Positions 25,475 to 35,832 of a stretch of 64,000 nucleotides of DNA are shown here, piece after piece. Position 1 is the first letter of the stretch. Each line of letters begins with the position of its first letter. Both the position numbers and the translations under genes were made by a program. Origin of the DNA: Thalassobius sp. I31.1 (lineage in GTDB: Bacteria; Pseudomonadota; Alphaproteobacteria; Rhodobacterales; Rhodobacteraceae). The stretch covers positions 38,783 to 102,782 of the forward strand of contig NZ_PWAA01000004.1 of NCBI RefSeq assembly GCF_003031585.1, read 5' to 3'. The notes beneath the pieces were generated by a model. It made no database searches and was not told where the DNA came from. It was given only the letters and a program-made list of their open reading frames with translations.

Positions 25475-28245
25475 TGATCTTTGGTTCACTTGGTTTCACC
25501 GCCCCATGGGTTCTTCTGGGTCTGTTTGCACTTCCGATCCTCTGGATCCTGCTGCGCGCCGTTCCCCCGGCCCCTGTGCGCCGAATCTTTCCGGCAGTGG
25601 GCCTGCTTCTGGGCCTGAAGGACCGGGACAATCAGGCAGATCGCACGCCCTGGTGGCTGTTGCTTTTGCGCATGGTTGCGCTGGCCTGTGTGATCCTGGG
25701 GTTTGCCGGCCCGGTCCTGAACCCGCAGGACGCACGCGAAGGTGATGGCCCGCTTCTGTTGCTGCTGGATGGCAGCTGGGCTGCGGCCCGCGATTGGGAC
25801 CGCCAGCAGGAAAAACTCGCAACCCTTCTGGCAGAAGTCGGGCGGAATGGTCGCCCCGTTGCCCTGGCTTCGCTGACCGATCTGCCGCGCGAGGGTCTGA
25901 CATTCACCAGTGCCGACAATCTGCGCAACCAGCTTGCCGGGATCACACCCGCCCCCTTTGAACCATCCCCGGATAATATTTCAGAATGGGCTGCAGGTCT
26001 GGCGGATCAGGACTTTGATACGTTCTGGTTCTCTGATGGTCTGGCCTATGACCACCGCAACGCGCTTTACACTGCTCTTGCCGCACGCGGCGCGGTGACC
26101 ATCTTTGAAACCGCACGTCCGCTTTATGGCCTGGAACCGGTTGTCACAGATCAGAACCTGATGCGGTTAACCCTGCGCCGCCTGGCCGCAACCGGTGCAG
26201 AAGAACTGCATATCAGCGCAATCGGCCCTGATCCTTCGGGGCGGGAAGTCGCATTGACAACCGTTACCGTAAGTTTTGAAACAGGTGCCGACACGACCAT
26301 CGCAGAATTTGCCCTGCAATCCGAACTGCGCAATCGCATCACCCGTTTTACCATTGCTGAACAGGCCACCGCTGGCGCTGTTACTCTTGTCGGGGACGGG
26401 TTGCGCCGTCGCGTAGTTGCCCTGATCCGGGGTGCCGATCAGGAAGTGCCCGATCTGCTGGATCCGCTGCACTATCTTTATAACGCGCTGGAACCTCAGA
26501 CTGATATTCTCATGGGGCCGGTGGACGACGTCCTGCCCGCAAATCCCGATGTTATGATCCTCGCTGACATCGCTGACCTTGCACCGCTTGATAAAACCGC
26601 GGTGACCGAATGGGTCGAGGCAGGCGGTTTGCTTCTGCGGTTCGCCGGACCGCGCCTGGCCGCCAGTGATCTGTCGCGTGACACCGAAGATGTCCTGATG
26701 TCCGTACGTCTGCGGTCCGGCGGACGGTCCCTTGGTGGCACCATGTCCTGGGGTGAACCGCGCAGGCTTCTGCCCTTCGATGACAGCTCGCCCTTTTACG
26801 GGCTGACTGTGCCGGATGATGTGTCCGTGACCTCGCAGGTTGTGGCGCAACCGGGCCCGGAACTGGCCGACCGGGTGATTGCCGCGCTGGAAGATGGTAC
26901 ACCGCTTGTGACCCGGAAATACTTGGGGCAGGGACAGGTTGTTCTCTTCCACACCACCGCCAATGCAGAATGGAGCGATCTCGCCCTTTCCGGCCTGTTC
27001 CTGTCTATGCTGGAACGTCTGTCTGTCGCGTCAGGTCACGTGCAGGATCTGTCCGCTGTCGCCCTGCCAGGCACAACCTGGCATCCTGATCTGGTTCTTG
27101 ATGGGTACGGGCGACCTGTGGCTGCGGATGGTTTCGCGGGTGTAGACGGTGCCGTTCTGTCAGAACCAACGCCCGCGTCCGATTTGCTTCCGGGGATCTG
27201 GCGCAATGGGGATCAGGTGATCGCATTAAATCTTTTGCAGGCAGCTCACGTTTTGCGCCCCGCCGCCTGGCCCGTTTCTGCCCGCATCGAGAGCTATAAA
27301 AATGTTCAGGAAAACCCGCTTGCAGGCTGGTTCTTTGGTTTCGCGCTGATCCTGCTTGTGCTGGATGTTCTGGCCACCCTTGCGCTGACAGGGCGGGCTG
27401 GTCTGCGTGGGGTTGGTTCTGCCGCTGTGATCGTGGGCGGGATCGCTCTGATCCTTTCTCTGCCGTCCGGGGCAATCGCTCAGAACACTACAGATGACAG
27501 TGCCGCTATCACCGCCACATCTGACGTGACTTTCGCCTATGTCATCACCGGGGACAGCGCGGTGGACGAAATATCCGAGGCCGGGTTGCGGGGCTTGTCT
27601 CGTGTGCTGACCCTGCGGACCTCTGTTGAACCGGCCCTGCCGGTTGGCGTGGATCCGGAAACAGATGAACTTGCGTTCTATCCCTTCCTTTACTGGCCGA
27701 TCACGCCGGATCAACCCGCACTTACCAATGAGGCCATCGCGCGGCTCAATGCCTATATGCGCACTGGCGGCATGATCATGTTTGATACCCGCGATGCCGG
27801 GCTTGCGGGCAGCAATGGGCCGAACCAGCGCAAATTGCGCAACCTCGCCCGGGGCCTCGATATCCCGGCGCTGGAACCGGTGCCGGATGATCACGTGCTG
27901 ACCCGGTCTTTCTACCTGCTTCAGGATTTCCCGGGCCGTCACCGCAGTGACAATATCTGGGTCGAAGCCGCGCCGCCCGGTGAGGAAGCCACAGAAGGCA
28001 TGCCGTTTCGCAATCTCAATGATGGCGTCACCCCGGTGATTATCGGCGGCAATGACTGGGCTTCGGCCTGGGCTGTGAATGCGCGCGGGCAATACATGTT
28101 GCCTGTGGGGCGTGGGAGTGCCGGGCGTCTGCAACGGGAAATGGCTTTGCGCTTTGGCGTCAATCTGATCATGCATGTGCTGACCGGCAATTATAAATCA
28201 GATCAGGTGCATGTTCCTGAACTTCTGGAACGGCTGGGGAACTGA
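25471..28245 (+). CDS. Large membrane protein with BatA N-terminus and DUF4159 C-terminal domain
   Basis: A 924-residue protein. Residues 1-90 are a BatA-type double membrane anchor (GLFALPILWILLRAVPPAP). A VWA-like region follows (LLLLLDGSWAAARDW), then a long periplasmic-like stretch, two more membrane segments near 610-665, and from about 690 the DUF4159 domain (VTFAYVITGDS, LAFYPFLYWPITPDQ, TGGMIMFDTRD). It overlaps the DUF58 gene by 4 bp and is 3 bp from the next gene. In MoxR clusters such proteins are thought to be the membrane-bound client or adaptor; the molecular role is unknown. Confidence 0.86.
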   Translation: MMIFGSLGFTAPWVLLGLFALPILWILLRAVPPAPVRRIFPAVGLLLGLKDRDNQADRTPWWLLLLRMVALACVILGFAGPVLNPQDAREGDGPLLLLLDGSWAAARDWDRQQEKLATLLAEVGRNGRPVALASLTDLPREGLTFTSADNLRNQLAGITPAPFEPSPDNISEWAAGLADQDFDTFWFSDGLAYDHRNALYTALAARGAVTIFETARPLYGLEPVVTDQNLMRLTLRRLAATGAEELHISAIGPDPSGREVALTTVTVSFETGADTTIAEFALQSELRNRITRFTIAEQATAGAVTLVGDGLRRRVVALIRGADQEVPDLLDPLHYLYNALEPQTDILMGPVDDVLPANPDVMILADIADLAPLDKTAVTEWVEAGGLLLRFAGPRLAASDLSRDTEDVLMSVRLRSGGRSLGGTMSWGEPRRLLPFDDSSPFYGLTVPDDVSVTSQVVAQPGPELADRVIAALEDGTPLVTRKYLGQGQVVLFHTTANAEWSDLALSGLFLSMLERLSVASGHVQDLSAVALPGTTWHPDLVLDGYGRPVAADGFAGVDGAVLSEPTPASDLLPGIWRNGDQVIALNLLQAAHVLRPAAWPVSARIESYKNVQENPLAGWFFGFALILLVLDVLATLALTGRAGLRGVGSAAVIVGGIALILSLPSGAIAQNTTDDSAAITATSDVTFAYVITGDSAVDEISEAGLRGLSRVLTLRTSVEPALPVGVDPETDELAFYPFLYWPITPDQPALTNEAIARLNAYMRTGGMIMFDTRDAGLAGSNGPNQRKLRNLARGLDIPALEPVPDDHVLTRSFYLLQDFPGRHRSDNIWVEAAPPGEEATEGMPFRNLNDGVTPVIIGGNDWASAWAVNARGQYMLPVGRGSAGRLQREMALRFGVNLIMHVLTGNYKSDQVHVPELLERLGN

Positions 28246-28248
28246 TCC

Positions 28249-30327
28249 ATGGTGCAAAGCATTCTCTTTGATCCCCTTCTGCCACTTCCCCTGGTTATTG
28301 CCCTTTCCGTGCTTGCAGGTCTGGCTTTCCTTGCGGCCCTTTGGCGTGGTCTGTCCGGCTGGCATCTGCGCGGCGTTTCACTTGCGTTGGTCCTCGTTGC
28401 AATTCTGAACCCGTCTCTGCAAAGCGAAGAACGCAATCCACTGAATGATATTGTCCTGGCAATCGTCGATGATACCGCCAGTCAACACATCGGCGGGCGG
28501 GCAGACCAGACCCGACAGACGCTGACGCAACTGACGGACCTGACAGCGCGTCGCCGCGCCACTGATCTGGAAGTCGTGACACTGCCTGACGCGGATGATG
28601 GCCGGGGCACATTGCTGGCGGCGACCCTGCGTACAGCCCTTGCAGAGATCCCTGAAAACCGCCTGGCCGGTGTTGTGGTGATTTCAGATGGGGTGGCGCA
28701 TGACATTTCCGCCGACTTACCAACGCTGACAGATACGCCCCTGCATCTGCTGCAAACCGGCAAAACCACTGACCGGGACCGTCGCCTGACGATCAGAAAC
28801 GCCCCGGGTTTTGCGATCCTGGGGGAAACTGTGGAACTGACCCTGCGGATTGATGATCTGTTTGCGTCAGAACTTTCACCCAATCGCGATGCCCTGGCCG
28901 AACTTACGATCTCTGTCGATGGCGACACGCCTCTGACGTTTAACATACCCGTCGGGCAGGACGTGACCCTGCCCATTACTTTGCCACATGGCGGCATGAA
29001 CACTCTGCAGTTCGCAACACCTTTGCAGGACTGGGAACTGACCGATCGCAACAACGAAACAGTGCTGCGCATCAACGGCGTGCGGGATCGGCTGCGTGTT
29101 CTCCTGGTGTCCGGCGAACCCCATGCGGGCGAACGGGTCTGGCGCAACCTGTTGAAGTCCGACACCTCCGTTGACCTTGTGCATTTCACCATCCTGCGCT
29201 CTGCCAACAAAAGTGATAATGTCCCGCCCGATGAACTTGCGCTGATCGCGTTTCCAACCCGGGATCTCTTCATCAACAAGATCAGTGAATTCGATCTGAT
29301 CATCTTTGACCGCTACAAACGACGCGGCATTCTGCCGGGCAGTTACTTTGACTCTGTACGCGATTACGTGTTGCAGGGCGGTGCTATCCTTGTCTCTGCC
29401 GGGCCGGATTATGCCTCTGTCGACAGTCTCTGGTATTCGTCACTTTCCGATATTCTGCCGGGCGGGCCAACTGGCCAGGTGGTGGAACGTGGCTTTCATC
29501 CTGCAATAACTAACCTTGGCGCACGCCATCCCGTGACCCGCGATCTGGATGCGGGCATTCAGGACGACACACCGCCCTGGGGCCGCTGGCTGCGTCAGAC
29601 AGAACTGACGGCGCGCAGCGATGTGCAGACCATCCTGACCGGCGCTGACGAGACCCCGCTTTTGCTGCTTGATCGTGCCGGGGAAGGCCGTGTGGCCCTG
29701 CTTGGATCCGATCAAAGCTGGCTTTGGGCGCGGGGCTATGAAGGTGGCGGCCCGCAGGCGGAACTTCTGCGTCGTCTTGCGCATTGGATGATGAAAGAAC
29801 CGGAACTGGAAGAAGAACGGCTTTATGCCGTTCCCCGCGCACAATCTATGCAGATCATCCATCAGACATTGTCTGAAGAAGGGGCAGAGGTCGAAGTGAC
29901 AACACCTTCCGGTGAGATCATCACTTTACCGCTGGAAGAACGCAGCCCCGGGCATTTCGCAACGGATTGGACTGCACCTGAACCCGGGCTTTATCGCCTG
30001 CGGTCCGGGGATGCCGAAAGCGTCGTGGCGCTTGGCCCCGCCGCACCGCGTGAATTTGTCGATACCATTGCAACGGCAGAAATTCTGGCGCCACTTATCG
30101 CACCAGGCAAAGGCGCAGCCTTCCTCGTTGAAGATGGCCTGCCATCCCTGCGCACAATCCGCGAAGGGCGCCCGGCATCTGGGCGCAACTGGATGGGGCT
30201 TTTGCGCCGGGATGCAAGTCAGACGACCGATATCACCCTGATGCCGCTTCTGCCTTTCTGGGCCTGGCTTCTGCTGATCGCAGGCTTCAGTTGCGGGGCC
30301 TGGCTGTATGAAGGGCGCAGAAACTAA
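28249..30327 (+). CDS. MoxR-cluster membrane protein, glutamine amidotransferase-like core
   Basis: A 692-residue protein with two N-terminal membrane segments (about 10-28 and 38-60), one C-terminal segment (about 665-685) and a long extracytoplasmic region between. The centre (LRVLLVSGEPHAGERVWRNLL, then DLIIFDRYKRRGILPG and AILVSAGPDYAS) has the class I amidotransferase-like Rossmann layout seen in this family, without an evident Cys nucleophile. It closes the MoxR-DUF58-DUF4159 operon 3 bp after the previous gene and has the same overall plan as its larger neighbour, so the two may form a complex. Confidence 0.8.
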   Translation: MVQSILFDPLLPLPLVIALSVLAGLAFLAALWRGLSGWHLRGVSLALVLVAILNPSLQSEERNPLNDIVLAIVDDTASQHIGGRADQTRQTLTQLTDLTARRRATDLEVVTLPDADDGRGTLLAATLRTALAEIPENRLAGVVVISDGVAHDISADLPTLTDTPLHLLQTGKTTDRDRRLTIRNAPGFAILGETVELTLRIDDLFASELSPNRDALAELTISVDGDTPLTFNIPVGQDVTLPITLPHGGMNTLQFATPLQDWELTDRNNETVLRINGVRDRLRVLLVSGEPHAGERVWRNLLKSDTSVDLVHFTILRSANKSDNVPPDELALIAFPTRDLFINKISEFDLIIFDRYKRRGILPGSYFDSVRDYVLQGGAILVSAGPDYASVDSLWYSSLSDILPGGPTGQVVERGFHPAITNLGARHPVTRDLDAGIQDDTPPWGRWLRQTELTARSDVQTILTGADETPLLLLDRAGEGRVALLGSDQSWLWARGYEGGGPQAELLRRLAHWMMKEPELEEERLYAVPRAQSMQIIHQTLSEEGAEVEVTTPSGEIITLPLEERSPGHFATDWTAPEPGLYRLRSGDAESVVALGPAAPREFVDTIATAEILAPLIAPGKGAAFLVEDGLPSLRTIREGRPASGRNWMGLLRRDASQTTDITLMPLLPFWAWLLLIAGFSCGAWLYEGRRN

Positions 30328-30357
30328 CCCCGTATCAGGTTTTCTGGACGGTAAGCC

Positions 30358-30388
30358 TTGACCTTCCTGTAACTGGAAGGCCTATGTG
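30358..30388 (+). promoter_or_regulatory. CueR/MerR-type promoter of the copper operon
   Basis: TTGACC (-35, 30358-30363) and TATGTG (-10, 30383-30388) are separated by 19 bp, the overlong spacer typical of MerR-family activated promoters. Inside it CCTTCC-N7-GGAAGG is a perfect dyad. The arrangement matches known CueR operators at copA genes. Transcription should begin near 30395. Confidence 0.88.
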
Positions 30389-30415
30389 ATGCCTGTAACC
30401 GCTGCCGAGGCCACA

Positions 30416-32767
30416 ATGACCGATTCCGACCAGACCCACCTTCCAACCCCTGCCATCCTGGATGTTTCCGGGCTTTCCTGTGCAAGCTGTGTCGGGCGGG
30501 TACAACGGGCGCTGGATGCGTCTGATCTTGTGCACTCCGCCCGGGTAAACCTCGCAACCCACAGCGCAGTTATTGACCTGGCCGAGGGCGCGGATGGCAA
30601 GGACGTCGCTGATCTGGTGACCGCTGCGGGCTATGCAGCCACCCTGCGCGAAGAAGGCGGCAATGCCCCGGCGCAGCAGAATGAAAGCGCCGCCTATCGC
30701 CGCAATTTCCTGATCGCGGCCATCCTGACCCTGCCGGTGTTTGTCCTGGAAATGGGCGCACATGCCTTCCCGCAGTTTCACCATTACCTGGGCGCAACCC
30801 TGGGCCATGATAACAGCCGTTATATTCAGTTTGTCCTGACCGCCCTTGTGCTGATCTGGCCCGGGCGTGGGTTTTACCTGAAAGGCGTGCCTGCGCTGCT
30901 GGCGGGCCGGCCTGAGATGAACTCGCTTGTCAGCCTCGGTACATTTGCCGCCTTCAGCTATTCCGTGGTTGCAACCTTCGCCGCCTCTCTGCTGCCCACA
31001 GGCGCTGATAACGTCTATTTCGAGGCCGCCGCTGTGATCATCGTGCTGATCCTTCTGGGTCGCTGGCTGGAAGCCCGTGCCAAAGGTCAGGCGGGCGCGG
31101 CGATTGCCCGCCTGCTGGAACTGCAACCCGACACGGCACGCATAGAAACTGACGGGCAGATCAAAGACATTCCAACCGCCGCGATCCTGCCCGGTGACAT
31201 CATTCATATCCGCCCCGGTGAACGCTTTGCTGTTGACGGTGTGGTCCTGCGTGGGCGCGGCTTTGCCGATGAAAGCATGCTGACAGGCGAAGCCCTTCCC
31301 GTGGCCAAAGAAGAAGGCGCGCCAGTCACTGCCGGTACGCTGAATGGTGCGTCTGCCCTGGTTATGCAGGCCGAACGGGTTGGCCGTGATACGGTGCTGG
31401 CCGGGATCATCCGCCTTGTGGATGAAGCCCAGGCCACAAAACTGCCGATTGAAAACCTGGTCGATCGCATCACCCGCATCTTTGTGCCGGTGGTGCTGGC
31501 CCTGGCCGTGATCGCCGGGCTGGCCTGGTTGCTCTTCGGGCCGGAACCTTCCCTGTCCCATGCGCTTGTCGCCATGGTGTCTGTTCTGATTATCGCCTGC
31601 CCCTGTGCCATGGGGCTTGCGGTGCCTGTGTCTATCATGGTCGCCAGCGGGCGCGGGGCGGAACTGGGCGTGCTTTTGCGCAAAGGGGATGCCCTGCAAC
31701 GCATGGAAAACATCCACACCGTCTGCTTTGACAAAACCGGAACTCTTACCATGGGGCGGCCCGAACTCAGCGGGCTGGCGATTGCGGCGGGCTTTGAACA
31801 TGACAAAGTGCTGCGCCTGATGGCCGGGGCCGAAGCCACGTCTGAACATCCGCTTGCCGGGGCCGTGCTGCGCGCTGCGGAAGAACGGGGGATTGAACCA
31901 GGCCTGAACCTTGATATGGAAGCCCTGCCGGGATCCGGTCTGCGCGCTCTTGTGGACGGCCGACGGGTGCTGATCGGGAATGAAACCCTGATGCAGGCGG
32001 AAGGCATCGACTTTACCCCCCTGCAACCCTCTGTAAAAGGTTTCGTGGCCGAAGCGCAATCCGTGATCTTTGTCGCCGTCGATGGCCAGGCCGCCGCCGT
32101 CAGCGCAATCGCGGATCAGATCCGCCCGGAAAGCTATGATGTCATCACAACACTGAAAGCGCAGGGCATCCGCATCGCCATGGTCACGGGCGATGCAAAA
32201 CCCGCAGCGGAGGCCGTGGCAAAACTGCTGCGTGTGGATCAGGTCTATGCACAAACCCTGCCGGGTGAAAAAGCCGATGTGGTGCAATCCCTGCAAACCG
32301 ACGGGCCCGTGGCCTTTGTCGGTGACGGGATCAATGACGCACCGGCCCTGGCCTCTGCTGACATTGGCATTGCCATAGGTGGCGGCAATAACGTCGCAAC
32401 TGAAGCCGGTGATATCATCCTGGCAAGTGGTTCCCCCGCAGGGGTCGTCACCGCCTATGAACTGTCGCGCAAAACCATGCGCAACATCCGCCAGAACCTG
32501 GTCTGGGCCTTTGGGTATAACGTGCTGCTGATCCCGGTCGCTATGGGTGCGATCTATCCTTTCACCGGGGTGCTTTTGTCACCGGCGCTGGGGGCAGGGG
32601 CCATGGCATTGTCCAGTGTGCTGGTGGTCAGCAACGCCCTGCGCCTGCGCCGGGTGGGGGCACCTGCACCCGTGACGCAGAACGCATCGCCCGCACCACA
32701 GCCCGCACCGGCACCCAAAGCCCCTGAAAAACCATCCTCCTGCTGCGCCGGGAAAGCCGCATCATGA
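30416..32767 (+). CDS. copA: Copper-translocating P1B-type ATPase
   Basis: A 783-residue Cu+ exporter of the inner membrane. One N-terminal metal-binding domain has CASC (SGLSCASCVGRV); then eight membrane helices with the CPC ion motif (IIACPCAMGLAVP), the actuator TGEALP, phosphorylation site DKTGTLTMG, HP motif SEHPLAG and hinge GDGINDAPAL. The tail carries a second possible copper site (SSCCAG). I place the start at ATG 30416, with GAGG five bases upstream, because starts at 30386/30389 would lie inside the -10 box. It overlaps cueR by 4 bp. Confidence 0.95.
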   Translation: MTDSDQTHLPTPAILDVSGLSCASCVGRVQRALDASDLVHSARVNLATHSAVIDLAEGADGKDVADLVTAAGYAATLREEGGNAPAQQNESAAYRRNFLIAAILTLPVFVLEMGAHAFPQFHHYLGATLGHDNSRYIQFVLTALVLIWPGRGFYLKGVPALLAGRPEMNSLVSLGTFAAFSYSVVATFAASLLPTGADNVYFEAAAVIIVLILLGRWLEARAKGQAGAAIARLLELQPDTARIETDGQIKDIPTAAILPGDIIHIRPGERFAVDGVVLRGRGFADESMLTGEALPVAKEEGAPVTAGTLNGASALVMQAERVGRDTVLAGIIRLVDEAQATKLPIENLVDRITRIFVPVVLALAVIAGLAWLLFGPEPSLSHALVAMVSVLIIACPCAMGLAVPVSIMVASGRGAELGVLLRKGDALQRMENIHTVCFDKTGTLTMGRPELSGLAIAAGFEHDKVLRLMAGAEATSEHPLAGAVLRAAEERGIEPGLNLDMEALPGSGLRALVDGRRVLIGNETLMQAEGIDFTPLQPSVKGFVAEAQSVIFVAVDGQAAAVSAIADQIRPESYDVITTLKAQGIRIAMVTGDAKPAAEAVAKLLRVDQVYAQTLPGEKADVVQSLQTDGPVAFVGDGINDAPALASADIGIAIGGGNNVATEAGDIILASGSPAGVVTAYELSRKTMRNIRQNLVWAFGYNVLLIPVAMGAIYPFTGVLLSPALGAGAMALSSVLVVSNALRLRRVGAPAPVTQNASPAPQPAPAPKAPEKPSSCCAGKAAS

Positions 32768-33159
32768 ATATTCAGGGTGCATCAAAACAGACGGGTCTGC
32801 CCGCGAAAACCATCCGTTATTATGAGGACATCGGGCTTATTCAGCCGGATCGCGCTGCAAATGGCTATCGCCACTTCAACACCCGCGATCTTCACAATCT
32901 GACATTCCTCGCCCGTGCCCGTGCGCTTGGCTTCACTATTGAAGACTGCCGTGCCCTTCTGGGCCTGTATGAAGATGAAAGCCGCGCCAGCGCTGAGGTC
33001 AAAACAATCGCCCAAAAGCACCTGCAGGCGATTGAGGAAAAGATCCGTGATCTTCAGACCATGCGCGAAACGCTGTCGGAACTTGTAACATCCTGCCACG
33101 GCGACAACCGCCCGGATTGCCCGATCCTCAGCGATCTTGGTGGCGCGTCACAGGATTGA
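32764..33159 (+). CDS. cueR: CueR-like copper-responsive MerR-family regulator
   Basis: A 131-residue MerR-family activator. The N-terminal helix-turn-helix has TGLPAKTIRYYEDIGLI and NGYRHFNTRDL, a dimerisation helix follows, and the C-terminal CHGDNRPDC gives the two cysteines seven residues apart that bind Cu(I), Ag(I) or Au(I) in CueR. It overlaps copA (ATGA) and is therefore made from the promoter it should control, with excess copper switching the 19-bp spacer promoter on. Confidence 0.93.
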   Translation: MNIQGASKQTGLPAKTIRYYEDIGLIQPDRAANGYRHFNTRDLHNLTFLARARALGFTIEDCRALLGLYEDESRASAEVKTIAQKHLQAIEEKIRDLQTMRETLSELVTSCHGDNRPDCPILSDLGGASQD

Positions 33160-33238
33160 TCGGATTTGCCACAGTTTCCCTGGGTTACCGTGCGAAAGAT
33201 ATTCCCAGGCGAAATGTTAGCGTGTAACAAACAGCATG

Positions 33239-33270
33239 GCCTGGCCCGACCAGGCATGAGGAGCGCATAA
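33239..33270 (+). promoter_or_regulatory. Leader hairpin and 4-codon ORF before glpK
   Basis: GCCTGG-CCCGA-CCAGGC is a short stem (33239-33255) immediately followed by ATG AGG AGC GCA TAA (33256-33270), 15 bp before the glpK start. The hairpin and mini-ORF are seen directly; any leader-type control of glycerol kinase is conjecture. Confidence 0.25.
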
Positions 33271-33285
33271 GGCGGGGAGCAAGAT

Positions 33286-34788
<1,503 letters not shown>

Positions 34789-34794
34789 GAACAA

Positions 34795-34820
34795 GGCCGC
34801 CCGCATTATCGCAGGCGGCC
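34795..34820. terminator. Hairpin between convergent glpK and nucleoside hydrolase genes
   Basis: GGCCGCC and GGCGGCC pair with a further GC/GC step across one mismatch and a six-base loop, seven bases after the glpK stop. No strong T-run follows on either strand, so termination efficiency is uncertain. Confidence 0.5.
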
Positions 34821-34830
34821 GGGGCTGTTA

Positions 34831-35742
34831 TCAGGGCAGGGCGGCAATATGGCTCTGCATCAGGTCAAGTGAAGCCCGGGCATCGATCTTTGTCGCGATG
34901 GACACCGTGGGACGGCTTGCATCTGCAACCGTATTGCCGACCTCTTCGCCGTCACAGATCACCCGCAGTCCGGTTTTCTCACAGCCGAAGAACTGCGGAT
35001 GTGAACAGGCCAGCACCGCTGCTGCATCATGCATCGGGCAACCATCCAGATCAGCGACTTCTTTGTAGAACTTCAGGTAGAATTCAGAAATGCGCTGGAT
35101 GAAGCCGCCTGTTTTCTCGGACGCCGCAGCGAGTGCTGTGAAATCTGCCGGTGTCAGCAGGGTCTGCAAGGTCACATCCAGCCCGACCATCACCGTGTTC
35201 AGCCCGCTTGCAAATACCGCATCGGCAGCCGCCGGGTCGTGATAAATATTGGCCTCGGCTTGCGGTGTGATATTGCCCGGGCAATGCAGGTTGCCACCCA
35301 TGATCACCAGTTTACCCAGGTTTTCTGCGAACCCGGGGTCAAGCTTCAGGGCGTCAGCGATATTGGTCAGGGGCGCAATGGCGCAGACCACAAGTTCCCC
35401 CTTATGCTGTCTGGCCATCTCAACCAGGAATTCCGCAGCGGGCAGGGCATGGTTTGCGCCAATCTGCGGCACCTCAGCCAGATCCCCCAGGCCTTCCGGC
35501 CCATGCACCCAGGCTGACGGTTCAAACGGGTAATCATTCCAGGGCTTTGCCGCGCCCTCAGACACAGGCGCATCTGCGCCAAGCATATCCAGCAGGAAAC
35601 GCGCATTGCGGCTGGACTGATCCACGCGGGTGTTGCCAAACACAGTGGTCAGGCCAATCAGGTCAATTTCAGGCAAAGCATGTGCAAGCGCGATGGCAAT
35701 CGCATCATCTACGCCCGGATCGGTATCAATAATCATTTTCAT
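34831..35742 (-). CDS. Inosine-uridine preferring nucleoside hydrolase family protein
   Basis: A 303-residue N-ribohydrolase. The N-terminal calcium-binding cluster IDTDPGVDDAIAI is intact, with TTVFGN, VVCAIAPLTNIADAL, KLVIMGG and a C-terminal MHDAAAVLA carrying the second Asp ligand. It hydrolyses nucleosides to base and ribose for salvage. It begins 90 bp downstream of the binding-protein gene and its terminator, so it is likely transcribed from its own promoter in that gap. Confidence 0.92.
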   Translation of the reverse strand: MKMIIDTDPGVDDAIAIALAHALPEIDLIGLTTVFGNTRVDQSSRNARFLLDMLGADAPVSEGAAKPWNDYPFEPSAWVHGPEGLGDLAEVPQIGANHALPAAEFLVEMARQHKGELVVCAIAPLTNIADALKLDPGFAENLGKLVIMGGNLHCPGNITPQAEANIYHDPAAADAVFASGLNTVMVGLDVTLQTLLTPADFTALAAASEKTGGFIQRISEFYLKFYKEVADLDGCPMHDAAAVLACSHPQFFGCEKTGLRVICDGEEVGNTVADASRPTVSIATKIDARASLDLMQSHIAALP

Positions 35743-35782
35743 AGCGTTACGGGATAGCGGCCCCGACAGCGCAGCGCAACAA

Positions 35783-35809
35783 AAGAAAACGGCGGGGAAG
35801 ACCCCGCCG
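35783..35809 (-). terminator. Rho-independent terminator after binding protein gene 1
   Basis: On the minus strand CGGCGGGG-TCTT-CCCCGCCG is followed by TTTTCTTTTG, 23 bp after the stop codon of the substrate-binding protein gene. Confidence 0.85.
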
Positions 35810-35832
35810 CTCTGGTGGTTATGCGGTGAGGA

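Noticed and set aside
30335..32296. 653-codon open frame antisense to copA
   Set aside because: Opposite strand is an unambiguous, fully motif-intact P-type ATPase; the antisense frame is low-complexity His/Gln/Arg-rich and has no family pattern, as expected from GC-rich codon bias.
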